From Planctomycetota bacterium (GTDB lineage Bacteria; Planctomycetota; Phycisphaerae; Phycisphaerales; Phycisphaeraceae), in assembly GCA_016350165.1 (NCBI GenBank), contig CP066225.1, forward strand, positions 5,084,001 through 5,148,000: a DNA stretch of 64,000 bases, in the 5' to 3' direction. Both the position numbers and the translations under genes were made by a program. Every line of letters begins with the position of its first letter. Position 1 is the first letter of the stretch. Shown here piece by piece: positions 9,806-18,221 of this stretch. The notes beneath the pieces are model-generated. The model worked only from the letters and a program-made list of their open reading frames with translations. It was not told where the DNA came from and searched no databases.

Positions 9806-10758
9806 TCGAAGCTTTCAAAGCGTACTTTCTTGACGTCCTCTTCTTTGCCTGTGGGTTGTGTAATGTGAGAGTAAAGATCGGGGCGACGGGTTTTGATCCA
9901 GCGTTGACCGATGGACGTGGGCAGGAGTGAGAAATCGAGGGTTGCTGTGATCATCGTGTCAGCTGATTCGCATGTCTCAGCGAGGATGTTGCCATAGGGA
10001 TCGAAAATCATTGCGTTGCCTGTACGGATTTCATTGTCATCGCGACCTACACCGTTGGAGAAGATGAGGAAGATGCCGTTGTCATGAGCGCGGGCGGGGA
10101 GCCATTTCATGAGCCATGCACGACCTTTAGGGCCCTTGAATTCTTCGATGAGTTCCGTGCGTTGGGCTTCACGGTTATTCCAGAGATTGATGTCGATGGC
10201 GCCCATACAAAGAGGTGAAGGTGTGAGGCAGCCACCGGTTTGATGAGGGGCGAGTAGGATTTGTGCGCCTTTGAGAGCGGTGATGCGCACGTTCTCGATG
10301 ATGTTGTTGTCGTAGCAGATAAGGATGCCAGCTTTGATGCCGTTGGGGAGTTCGAAGACAGTGAAGTCTGAGCCTGAGGAGAGATTGGGGTTGATGAAGC
10401 AATGAAGTTTGCGATGCTTGGCGATTTGGCCGTTAGGCATGGCGACGATGTAGGTGTTGAAGAGTTCGTCGGTGGCAGAATCATGTTCAATGAGACCGGC
10501 CCCGATGGAAATGTTGTATTTTGTGGCGAGGTTGAGGAGGTGTTGAGTCGAAGGGCCTGCCGGGACTTGTTCTGTGAGTGGGTTTAATTGTTCACGTGTG
10601 AAATTGCGAAGATGCCAGTAGCCGGTGATGCACATTTCGGGGAAGGCGATGAGTTCGATACCCTGCTCTGCGGCTTGTTTAGTGAAGGATGTAATGGTGT
10701 TGAGATTGGCTGTGATGTCGCCGGGGATGTGATTGAATTGGACTGAGGCTACTTGCAT
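9802..10758 (-). CDS. Carbon-nitrogen hydrolase (nitrilase superfamily)
   Basis: 318 residues. The Glu-Lys-Cys triad is visible as E41 (FPEMC), K117 (HRKLHCF) and C148 (ICYDNN). These enzymes hydrolyse C-N bonds in amides or carbamoyl compounds. The sequence resembles the aliphatic amidase / N-carbamoyl-amino-acid hydrolase branches, but the substrate is not determinable. The start at 10758 has GAAGG with about 9 nt spacing. It is probably a single-gene unit. Confidence 0.88.
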   Translation of the reverse strand: MQVASVQFNHIPGDITANLNTITSFTKQAAEQGIELIAFPEMCITGYWHLRNFTREQLNPLTEQVPAGPSTQHLLNLATKYNISIGAGLIEHDSATDELFNTYIVAMPNGQIAKHRKLHCFINPNLSSGSDFTVFELPNGIKAGILICYDNNIIENVRITALKGAQILLAPHQTGGCLTPSPLCMGAIDINLWNNREAQRTELIEEFKGPKGRAWLMKWLPARAHDNGIFLIFSNGVGRDDNEIRTGNAMIFDPYGNILAETCESADTMITATLDFSLLPTSIGQRWIKTRRPDLYSHITQPTGKEEDVKKVRFESFD

Positions 10759-10841
10759 AAAAAAACGCCTTCTTTTATGGGTAAAAGAGTCGTATCGATT
10801 CTATATTGTGGGGTATGTTAAATCTATCGACTAATACGTGA

Positions 10842-11549
10842 TTAGACAGAAGCTTTTTGCATCATTTCGTCGCGGTCGAGTTTACCATCTTTTAGACGGA
10901 TGACGCGTTGGCAACGATCGGCGACGGATTCGTCGTGGGTGACCATGATGATGGTTAGGCCTTCACGATGGAGGTCGTCGAACATGTTGAGGATGTCGGT
11001 GCCTGTCTTGGAGTCGAGATTACCCGTGGGTTCGTCTGCGAGGAGGATGGATGGTTTGTTAACGAGTGCGCGGGCAATGGCGACGCGCTGCATTTGACCG
11101 CCGGAGAGTTGTGATGGGCGGTGGGTGAGGCGATCGGAGAGGCCTACTTTTGCGAGTGTTTCTTCGGCTGCTTTGATGCGTTCGTGTTTGGGAATGGCTT
11201 GATAGAAGAGTGGGACTTGGACATTTTCGAGGATGGTGAGTTGAGGGATAAGATTGAAGGCTTGGAAGACAAAGCCGAGTTTTTGGCCTCGGATTTGTGA
11301 GAGATCTTCATCGTTCATGACAGCGACATTGGTGCCGTCGATGAGGTAGTCACCTTTGGTGGGACGATCGAGGCAACCGAGAATGTTCATAAGAGTGGAT
11401 TTACCGGAGCCAGAGGGGCCCATGATGGCGAGGTATTGGCCTTCAGGAATATTCACTGAGACGCCGTCAAGAGCATGGACAGCTGGTGCGTCTTTGTTCT
11501 TCTGATAGATTTTGTATACATCGTTAATGACGGCGACTGTATTGGACAC
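10842..11549 (-). CDS. ABC transporter ATP-binding protein (LolD/MacB/FtsE type)
   Basis: 235 residues with Walker A GPSGSGKST (44-52), Q-loop FVFQAFNLIP, signature LSGGQMQRVAIARAL, Walker B ILLADEPTGNLDS and the switch His in MVTHDE. The NLIPxLTxxENV and PTGNLDS wording is typical of the LolD/MacB group, which powers lipoprotein release or efflux. The start is GTG with GAAAGG 6 nt upstream. No permease gene lies beside it, so the membrane partner is encoded elsewhere. Confidence 0.92.
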   Translation of the reverse strand: MSNTVAVINDVYKIYQKNKDAPAVHALDGVSVNIPEGQYLAIMGPSGSGKSTLMNILGCLDRPTKGDYLIDGTNVAVMNDEDLSQIRGQKLGFVFQAFNLIPQLTILENVQVPLFYQAIPKHERIKAAEETLAKVGLSDRLTHRPSQLSGGQMQRVAIARALVNKPSILLADEPTGNLDSKTGTDILNMFDDLHREGLTIIMVTHDESVADRCQRVIRLKDGKLDRDEMMQKASV

Positions 11550-11654
11550 ATTGGGCCTTTCGTCGAGTGGGCATAATGTCAGGCGAGGCTCCCATTATAA
11601 CGTGGAAATGAGATTGCGAGTTTGTGACTATTTTACGTATTTAAAGAAAGTAAT

Positions 11655-11682
11655 GAAAAAACTGCGACCGGTGTGGTCGCAG
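11655..11682 (-). terminator. Terminator after the MoxR gene
   Basis: Reading on the minus strand: stem CTGCGACC / GGTCGCAG, 5-nt loop, then T6. It lies 23 nt after the MoxR stop. Confidence 0.85.
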
Positions 11683-11704
11683 CCTTGTTTTGCTTGGGGT
11701 TGTA

Positions 11705-12631
11705 TCAGACCGGCGAGGCAACTGATTCGATGATCTGCTGCATGATTCGCTGCGAAGTTATGCCGCCTGTGTCGTGAATGTAGTTCTTTGGTGTGATGCG
11801 GTGAGCGAAAACGGGGATGATGTTTTCTGCGATGTCATCTGGGGTAACATAATCACGGTTAGCGAGGAGTGCTGAGGCTTTGGCTGTGTGGATCAGAGCA
11901 AGTGTGCCACGTGGTGAAACGCCGATCTGGATCTGATCATTGGCCCGAGTGGCTGATGCGATTTCAACGATGTACTCGACGAGCGACTGGTCGATGGTGA
12001 TATTCTGGGCTTGCTTCTGAAGCTCGATGAGTTTTTCAGTGGTCATGACTGGTTTGAGGTCTTTGAGTTCATTGCGAGAAGGGTCACGTGTGAGGATTTG
12101 AGCTTCGTTTTCGGGCGTTGGATAACCGAGGGACATACGCATGAGAAATCGGTCGAGTTGTGATTCTGGAAGGAAGTATGTGCCTTCGAATTCATATGGG
12201 TTTTGCGTTGCGATGACGATGAATGGGGGCATGAGTTGGTAGGTTGAACCATCGATGGAGACTTGTGACTCGGACATGGCTTCGAGGAGGGCGGATTGAG
12301 TACGTGGTGTTGTGCGGTTGACTTCATCGGCGAGGATGATGTTTGCAAAGATGGGTCCTGATTTGAATGAGAATTCAGATTTGTGCTGATCCCAGATGGT
12401 GACGCCGAGGATGTCAGCGGGAAGCATGTCGGGGGTGAACTGTATGCGAGAAAGTGAGCCATCAATTGATTTGGCCAATGAGATGGCAAGGGTGGTTTTA
12501 CCGACGCCTGGGACGTCTTCGATGAGCATGTGGCCTTGAGCTAGAAGGCAGATGATAAGTTTGTCGATTGCTTTGGGATTTCCAAAGAAACACTTAGCGA
12601 TGTTGTCACGGAGATTTTGTAGTTCTTGCAT
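11705..12631 (-). CDS. MoxR-family AAA+ ATPase
   Basis: 308 residues. Walker A PGVGKTT at 41-47, Walker B IILADEVNR, sensor-1 ATQNP, and the EGTYFLPESQLDRF segment typical of MoxR proteins. These ATPases act as chaperones for maturation of partner proteins, usually with a DUF58/VWA protein encoded next door. No such partner gene is present here. Ribosome-binding site weak. Confidence 0.92.
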   Translation of the reverse strand: MQELQNLRDNIAKCFFGNPKAIDKLIICLLAQGHMLIEDVPGVGKTTLAISLAKSIDGSLSRIQFTPDMLPADILGVTIWDQHKSEFSFKSGPIFANIILADEVNRTTPRTQSALLEAMSESQVSIDGSTYQLMPPFIVIATQNPYEFEGTYFLPESQLDRFLMRMSLGYPTPENEAQILTRDPSRNELKDLKPVMTTEKLIELQKQAQNITIDQSLVEYIVEIASATRANDQIQIGVSPRGTLALIHTAKASALLANRDYVTPDDIAENIIPVFAHRITPKNYIHDTGGITSQRIMQQIIESVASPV

Positions 12632-13172
12632 AATTAAGCTTGGTTCCCACGGAATTTGGTTTGCGTTTCATGTATGAGAGTTTAACGCACAAGTTTGGTG
12701 TTTAATTGCAATAAGGTGCTAATTGGAGGGTGAGTTGATGCGGGGATTGTGATGTTGTGCGTGTAGTGGCATGTCGCTTGCCTTCGTACATTGAAAGAAG
12801 CTGTGTTTTATGAATGAGGATAGTCGAATTTTGCGGTTGTGTGAAGAATTTCAATTAATACGAAATGTATGAATGAGCGTGTGCGTTATACGTTAGTGGG
12901 GAGGCGCAGAAGTTACCGGACAATCCAAGGAGTTATCGGCCCGAAAAACCGCTGTAAAGCGAGTATTTCTATAGAAGTAGATTGATTTAGGCCCCAGAGG
13001 TATAAGGTTGCCGATACAATGATTCGATGGGGTGGGATTACGCAGATTTTGTGCGTAGGGGAGAATATTTACTTGGTGGAGAGGATTTGAAGCTGCTACG
13101 ACGAAGGATTAAGTGGCGGCGTTGGATTGCAGGGAAGTGAAGCCTGGCGAGCAAGAGTAACGAGAGGCGCGC
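12632..13172. other. 541-nt gene-free leader upstream of the cdaA operon
   Basis: G-rich, with no convincing ORF above about 25 codons. It separates divergent moxR and cdaA units. The stretch 12895-13010 has several complementary G/C-rich blocks and could fold as an RNA leader, but I cannot match it to a known riboswitch. A 17-codon basic reading frame starting with TTG (13087-13140) lies 32 nt before cdaA; nothing supports its translation beyond a GGAGAGG placed too close to the start. Confidence 0.4.
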
Positions 13173-14081
13173 GTGTCAGATCGTTTTAGTCAGTTATGGA
13201 GTCGGATTGAAGACTACCTGAATACTCAATTCTGGCAGGTTGCTGTGGAATTGGCGATTATTTGGTTGGTTGTATATGTGATTTGGCGGTTTTTGCGTGG
13301 CACAAGAGGGGCTCGTGTAATTAAAGGCTTGGCGGTGATTCTGGTGGCGGTGGTGCTGATCCAGTTTGTGAGTAGCGACAAATATTACGAGCGATTGAAT
13401 TTTCTATCGAGCAATTTTTTGACGGTTGTTTCATTGATGCTTGTGATTGTGTTCCAGCCTGAGCTTCGAAGAGCGCTGGTTCGACTGGGTGAGGCGAATT
13501 TTTTCAAACAAACTGGACTCCGTAAAGCAAGGCTGATTGAAGAGGTACTTGCTGCGGTGGCATATATGTCACGTAATAAGATTGGCGCATTGATTGCGAT
13601 CGAGCGTCAAGTTGGATTACGTGGTATTGTTGAAGCTGGCACGACGCTGGACGCTGAGATCAGTCGTGAGTTATTGCAAACTATTTTCTGGCCCGGCAGT
13701 GCGTTGCACGATATGGGAGTGGTCATTCGTGGCGATCACATTGCAGCAGCTGGGGTACAATTCCCACTTGCTGAGGGTGAAAAAATTCCATCGGAGTTGG
13801 GGTCGAGGCATAGAGCTGCAATTGGCTTATCGCAAGAAGCTGATGCGCTTGTGATTGTTGTTAGCGAAGAGACGGGGATCATTGGCCTGGCTGAACGCGG
13901 AGAACTGCGTCGCGGGTTTAGTATTGATGAATTACGGCCGGTTCTGACGAAGGAATTGGGCAACTTGAATATTGATGCTGCAGGTGAAGAAGAGATTGGC
14001 GGGGTTGAAAGCCCTGCTTTACCACCTGAAGTAAAAGCTAAAAAGCCTAAAGAAAAGAAGAAAAAAACTGAAGAATCTTGA
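13173..14081 (+). CDS. cdaA: Diadenylate cyclase CdaA (DisA_N domain), c-di-AMP synthase
   Basis: 302 residues: three N-terminal membrane segments (about residues 21-39, 49-66 and 77-94), then the DAC domain (about 110-260), then a Lys/Glu-rich tail. It joins two ATP into cyclic di-AMP. The RHR motif is intact at R212-H213-R214 in GSRHRAAIG, followed by VSEETG. The catalytic DGA motif reads D180-M181-G182. The Asp is kept but the following Gly-Ala is shifted or replaced. The start is GTG with GAGAGG 5 nt upstream. The next gene encodes a YbbR-domain protein, the usual regulator partner, which supports the call. Confidence 0.9.
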   Translation: MSDRFSQLWSRIEDYLNTQFWQVAVELAIIWLVVYVIWRFLRGTRGARVIKGLAVILVAVVLIQFVSSDKYYERLNFLSSNFLTVVSLMLVIVFQPELRRALVRLGEANFFKQTGLRKARLIEEVLAAVAYMSRNKIGALIAIERQVGLRGIVEAGTTLDAEISRELLQTIFWPGSALHDMGVVIRGDHIAAAGVQFPLAEGEKIPSELGSRHRAAIGLSQEADALVIVVSEETGIIGLAERGELRRGFSIDELRPVLTKELGNLNIDAAGEEEIGGVESPALPPEVKAKKPKEKKKKTEES

Positions 14082-14120
14082 GAAAATTGAAGGATTCTTC
14101 GAGGACTTATTGAGAACGTG

Positions 14121-15140
14121 ATGAAGACGAACGTACTGGACAAATTAACGACAATTATTGCGGTGAGTGCAATTACACTGTTGGTGTGGTTGTGGGCGGA
14201 AGGGCGCATCACGAAAGATGGTGATGTTAATTTAACAGTGCAATTTACTGGACAGAATCTAAAGATTATTCCTGAAGAAGAGATGGTCAAAGTTCAGTTT
14301 CGTGCATCACAAAGTGCAATTGATGCACTTAAAAAAGATCTGAATGATAATGGCGATATTATCAAAATCCCAGTAAGTTCTGATCAAAATTCTGTCTCGA
14401 TTAAAGACGCGCTTGATGATAGTGAACTATTTAAAGAGCACGTCATTACGATTAAGAACACCTCTCCACCTACGATGCCGCTTGATGTTATTCCTCTTGA
14501 GACAAAAATGGTTCGTGTTGCTGCAAAAACTAACGGGAATGTTCGATTGGATAACACTTCGATTGAGCCAAGTGAAGTGTCGGTGACATTACCAGCAGCC
14601 CAGGCAGATAGTGTGAACGATGTGAGTGTGTATTTGCAGCCAGAAGATTATCACAATGCTGAAGAGAATGTTCCTCAGAGTGCGGTATTGCCTGTCAGGC
14701 TAAATAATTTTATACCTGAAGGCATGGTGAAGATTACGCCTGAGGTTGTAAAATTGAACTATACGATTCAAAATCAAACTGAGGTTTATCAGATGCCAAG
14801 CGTGCCGATTGTTGTGAGCGTGGCACCGGATATCCGTAAGGGGCGAGAGGTTTTATTGCCTGAGAATCAGAAGGTTTTGAGGGATGTCGTTTTTGAGGGG
14901 CCGAAGGATTTGATCGAGATGATCAAGCGGCACGAACGCCGTGTGGAGGCTGTAATTCGGCCTACAGCTGCGCAACTTGAGAGTGGCGGCTGGAATGCGA
15001 CGATCGAGATAATGAAGCCAGATCAAGTGAGAGTGGTTTCTCCATCGCCGTTACCTCAGATTCCGGTGACTGTTCAGCAGCAAAGTAGTGATGGTTCAGC
15101 TGCTAATGGTGGATTGACAGGGGTTGTGCCGGGCAGTTGA
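14121..15140 (+). CDS. YbbR-domain protein, CdaR-like regulator of CdaA
   Basis: 339 residues. One N-terminal membrane anchor (residues 11-27, IIAVSAITLLVWLWAEG), then an extracytoplasmic region built of YbbR-like beta modules and ending in a Gly/Ser-rich tail. In Firmicutes, CdaR sits beside CdaA and tunes c-di-AMP production. Here it starts 39 nt after cdaA on the same strand, so co-transcription is likely. GTG 14118 immediately before the chosen ATG is an alternative start. glmM, often third in this operon, is replaced by proA. Confidence 0.8.
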   Translation: MKTNVLDKLTTIIAVSAITLLVWLWAEGRITKDGDVNLTVQFTGQNLKIIPEEEMVKVQFRASQSAIDALKKDLNDNGDIIKIPVSSDQNSVSIKDALDDSELFKEHVITIKNTSPPTMPLDVIPLETKMVRVAAKTNGNVRLDNTSIEPSEVSVTLPAAQADSVNDVSVYLQPEDYHNAEENVPQSAVLPVRLNNFIPEGMVKITPEVVKLNYTIQNQTEVYQMPSVPIVVSVAPDIRKGREVLLPENQKVLRDVVFEGPKDLIEMIKRHERRVEAVIRPTAAQLESGGWNATIEIMKPDQVRVVSPSPLPQIPVTVQQQSSDGSAANGGLTGVVPGS

Positions 15141-15189
15141 GTGGCTTGAGGTGTGGAATTAGGGGGATGTGTCGGAATTGTGCATGTCT

Positions 15190-15206
15190 GCTAGAATGTT
15201 GCTGTT
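15190..15206 (+). promoter_or_regulatory. Extended -10-like promoter directly before proA
   Basis: TGCTAGAAT (15189-15197) matches an extended -10 box and ends 9 nt before the proA ATG at 15207. No Shine-Dalgarno sequence is visible, so the transcript would be leaderless or nearly so. No good -35 box is visible. Confidence 0.4.
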
Positions 15207-16481
15207 ATGAGTACAGCAGCTATGAATATACCGGAATATTGTCAGGAACTTGGTCTTAAGGCTCAGGCAGCTAGCCGTGCATTGGCGGCAGTGAGCGGTG
15301 CGAAACGTGATGAAGCGTTGCGTGCGATTGCTGCGGCAATCAGAGCAAATGCTGAAACACTGAAGACTGAGAATGCAAAAGATCTTGAAGCTGGTGAAGC
15401 GAACGGGCTTAGTTCGTCCATGCTTGACCGATTGAAGATCGATGATGCCGGAGTGGAGAAGATTGCCAAGGCGGTTGAAGAAGTTGCAGCTCAAACTGAT
15501 CCGTTGGGTGCTGTGCTTGAAGGTAAAGTGCTGCCAAATGGGATCAAGCTTCAGAAGCTGAGAGTTCCAATTGGTGTTGTGCTGATTATTTTTGAGAGCA
15601 GGCCAAATGTGACCAGTGATGCGGCTGCTTTATGCTTGAAGAGTGGTAATGCTTGTGTGCTGCGTGGTGGTAAGGAAGCAGTGCACTCGAATCTTGCGAT
15701 TGCCAAGTGCGTGCAGGAAGGATTGGCTACAGCAGGTCTTGATCCGAATGTTGTGCAGTTGGTTGAAACAACAGATCGTGCTGCAGTTGGTGAATTACTA
15801 CGCCAAGATGAAACGATTGATCTGTGTATACCACGAGGTGGCAAGGGCCTAATTCGTGCAGTCGTTGAACAGGCACATATTCCTGTGATTAAGCACTACA
15901 ACGGGATTTGTCATACATATGTTGATGGCGACTGTGATGAACAGATGGCGATTGATTTGTGTGTTAATGGCAAAACCCAACGCACTGGTGTTTGCAACTC
16001 GACTGAAACAATTTTGATTCACAAGAATGCGGTGATCAATGGGCTAGCTGCGAAAATTTGTGAAGCATTGGTCGCGAAAAATTGTGAGATACGTGGATGC
16101 GAGCAGATTCAAGCTCTATGCAAAAAAGCGAAACTGGCAACAGATGAAGATTGGGGCGAGGAATATCTCGACCTGATTGTATCAATCAAAATTGTTGATT
16201 CGATCGGTGACGCGGTTGCTCACATTAATAAATGGGGCTCGAAACATACTGATGCAATCGTGACTAAGAATATTTCAGCAGCTGAGAAGTTTACGAAGCT
16301 CGTTGATACTGCGAATGCGTTTGTAAACTGTTCGACAAGATTTAGTGATGGCGGTGAATATGGTTTAGGTGCTGAAATTGGAATCAGTACTGACAAGCTA
16401 CATTCACGCGGGCCGATGGGTGCAGCTGATCTGACGACTTACAAATGGGTTGCATATGGTGACGGCCAAATGCGAGGTTAA
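15207..16481 (+). CDS. proA: Gamma-glutamyl phosphate reductase
   Basis: 424 residues, normal family length. Second step of proline synthesis: NADPH-dependent reduction of gamma-glutamyl phosphate to glutamate semialdehyde. The aldehyde-dehydrogenase-fold catalytic Cys is C263 in TGVCNSTET. IPRGGKGLI and the C-terminal FVNCSTRFSDGGEYGLGAEIG are also typical. proB is not in the window. The gene has no ribosome-binding site but a -10-like box just before its ATG, and is closed by a strong terminator. Confidence 0.96.
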   Translation: MSTAAMNIPEYCQELGLKAQAASRALAAVSGAKRDEALRAIAAAIRANAETLKTENAKDLEAGEANGLSSSMLDRLKIDDAGVEKIAKAVEEVAAQTDPLGAVLEGKVLPNGIKLQKLRVPIGVVLIIFESRPNVTSDAAALCLKSGNACVLRGGKEAVHSNLAIAKCVQEGLATAGLDPNVVQLVETTDRAAVGELLRQDETIDLCIPRGGKGLIRAVVEQAHIPVIKHYNGICHTYVDGDCDEQMAIDLCVNGKTQRTGVCNSTETILIHKNAVINGLAAKICEALVAKNCEIRGCEQIQALCKKAKLATDEDWGEEYLDLIVSIKIVDSIGDAVAHINKWGSKHTDAIVTKNISAAEKFTKLVDTANAFVNCSTRFSDGGEYGLGAEIGISTDKLHSRGPMGAADLTTYKWVAYGDGQMRG

Positions 16482-16505
16482 TACGTTGATCATTTTGAAT
16501 ATCAA

Positions 16506-16542
16506 AAAGAGGGAGAAGTTTACGGGCTTCTTCCTCTTTTTT
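16506..16542 (+). terminator. Terminator after proA
   Basis: 13-bp stem AAAGAGGGAGAAG / CTTCTTCCTCTTT with one G-U pair, 8-nt loop, T6. Confidence 0.85.
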
Positions 16543-16565
16543 AGTTTAATTCGGAGGTTATAGCA

Positions 16566-17231
16566 ATGGCGTGTAAGATTGAAATGGTGTGCTTTGATTT
16601 GGGGCGGGTGTTGATTGGTATTTGTGATGATTGGGGGGAAGCATGTAAGCGGGCGGGTTACGAAGTAAATGATGATAATGGTCTGGCTGGGGTTGTAATG
16701 AGTGGCTGGAAGGGTGCTGCAAAGGAATCGCTGTATTTGAATGAGATCGGCGCGTTATCGAGCGAAGTACTTTATAGGGATTTGGGTGAGTACTTTGGTG
16801 TGGACTGGGAAATCGTGCGTGATTCGGGGAAAAAGTATTTGAAACATAAATTTGAGGGGGTGGATGAATTGGTGAGTGAACTTAAGGGGAAAGGATTGAA
16901 GCTCGCGGTGTTGTCGAATACGAATGATGTGCATTGGAACATTATGACTGGGAATGACGAGATGACGGTTGAAGGAGGAGCCTTGCCCTTTGATGAAATG
17001 GATCATTTGTTTGCGAGTCATTTGTTGGCGGATAAAAAACCGAATGCGAGCATTTACTGGATGGCTGAAAGTTTGAGTGGCGTGAAGGGGGGACACATTT
17101 TATTTTTTGATGATTTGGTAGAAAATGTTGAGGCTGCGAGAGAGTGTGGCTGGAATGCTGAGAGAGTGACTGATCGAGTTAACCCGGTCAGGGAGATGCG
17201 TGGGTATTTGAAGGAATATGGTGTGATCTGA
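16566..17231 (+). CDS. HAD-superfamily hydrolase (probable phosphatase)
   Basis: 221 residues. Motif I FDLGRV with nucleophile D11; position D+2 is Gly rather than the usual Asp, as in the YihX-type 'FDLGNV' branch. Motif II is LSNTN, motif III a Lys in DKKPN, and motif IV FFDDLVENVEAA. This branch includes sugar-phosphate phosphatases; the substrate is unknown. GGAGG lies 8 nt before the ATG. It is followed after 28 nt by the next gene, so the two may be co-transcribed. Confidence 0.85.
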   Translation: MACKIEMVCFDLGRVLIGICDDWGEACKRAGYEVNDDNGLAGVVMSGWKGAAKESLYLNEIGALSSEVLYRDLGEYFGVDWEIVRDSGKKYLKHKFEGVDELVSELKGKGLKLAVLSNTNDVHWNIMTGNDEMTVEGGALPFDEMDHLFASHLLADKKPNASIYWMAESLSGVKGGHILFFDDLVENVEAARECGWNAERVTDRVNPVREMRGYLKEYGVI

Positions 17232-17259
17232 TTCAGTCATAGCGCGATGGAGACAAGAG

Positions 17260-18102
17260 ATGACCAAGCCTGAACATGATATCGAGGGTCTAAAAAGTGG
17301 AAAGAAAATTTTTCTGCTGACACTTTTCGTATGCGTGGTTGTGCCTTTGGTTGGCGTTGTGGTGGCATTGTGGTTGAGTAATGACCTGAAAGGGGTGAGC
17401 GAAGAAGGGGCGAGTGATTTTCCGCCATTAGTATGGGAGCAGCATGAAAATTGGCAGACGATGAAGGTAAATCCGACGGAGATTGTGAAGAAGCCAGGCC
17501 ATAAGCCGCCGTTTGAGGGGCGTGTAAGGCGAAAGCTGCCGTTTGCGTTATCTGAGCAGCAACGACGGGAAATCGGGGTTCTGAGCAGTGCAGCGGAGCG
17601 TTGGGAGCAAGCTGTAGACGCTGGGCTGGATGAATTGGCTGATTTTTCAGGGGAAGCGTTTTATGGAGATTATTTGAGGGGTCGGTATAAAAATCAGTCG
17701 CTACGAGCTTCAGAAACGGCAATTGGGTGGCAAACTAAATCATGGAATAATGCTTTTGAAAAGGCAGAGAAGGCGCTGGTGATACGGTATTTGGACGAAA
17801 GTGGAGAGCCACTAATAAGCCAAAATATAGGGACTGTGCGGGTTATTTGTGCGATCAAGCAGGATGGTGTTGTGGATGAGGGGGTCGTATTGGTGTTCCC
17901 ATATGAAATAACAGACAAAAACGGATATATTTACTTGCCTGTGTACGACACTGTGCTGCGGCTCGAAGGTAAGCTGCCAAATCAGGAAGGGGAAGCAGGA
18001 AATCTCAAGGGTATGGTGGAATATGATATTGGAGGTGGGGTTTGGTTTGAGATTCCTGGGCAGGTGGGCGAGCTGAACGCTGTAGTGAAGCGTCGTAACT
18101 GA
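17260..18102 (+). CDS. Single-pass membrane protein of unknown function
   Basis: 280 residues. A cytoplasmic N-terminus of about 16 residues, one membrane segment (residues 17-39, FLLTLFVCVVVPLVGVVVALWL), then a soluble domain of about 240 residues that is mostly beta in its second half (VRVICAIKQDG, GVVLVFPYEI). GGAGA lies 7-8 nt upstream of the ATG. I do not recognise the family. It is probably co-transcribed with the HAD gene. Confidence 0.7.
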   Translation: MTKPEHDIEGLKSGKKIFLLTLFVCVVVPLVGVVVALWLSNDLKGVSEEGASDFPPLVWEQHENWQTMKVNPTEIVKKPGHKPPFEGRVRRKLPFALSEQQRREIGVLSSAAERWEQAVDAGLDELADFSGEAFYGDYLRGRYKNQSLRASETAIGWQTKSWNNAFEKAEKALVIRYLDESGEPLISQNIGTVRVICAIKQDGVVDEGVVLVFPYEITDKNGYIYLPVYDTVLRLEGKLPNQEGEAGNLKGMVEYDIGGGVWFEIPGQVGELNAVVKRRN

Positions 18103-18221
18103 AATGAGGCGGCTAACAAGCTGCTGATCGCAACAGCAACAATCCAACAGATAGATCCACTGGTTGGTGCGAAATCGTTTAACAGGACGATTGACCACAC
18201 AAAGCGGATCAGGGAGTAGTC

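Noticed and set aside
13087-13140. 17-codon basic peptide frame before cdaA
   Set aside because: TTG start with a ribosome-binding site only 2 nt away, no homology, and such short frames are expected by chance.
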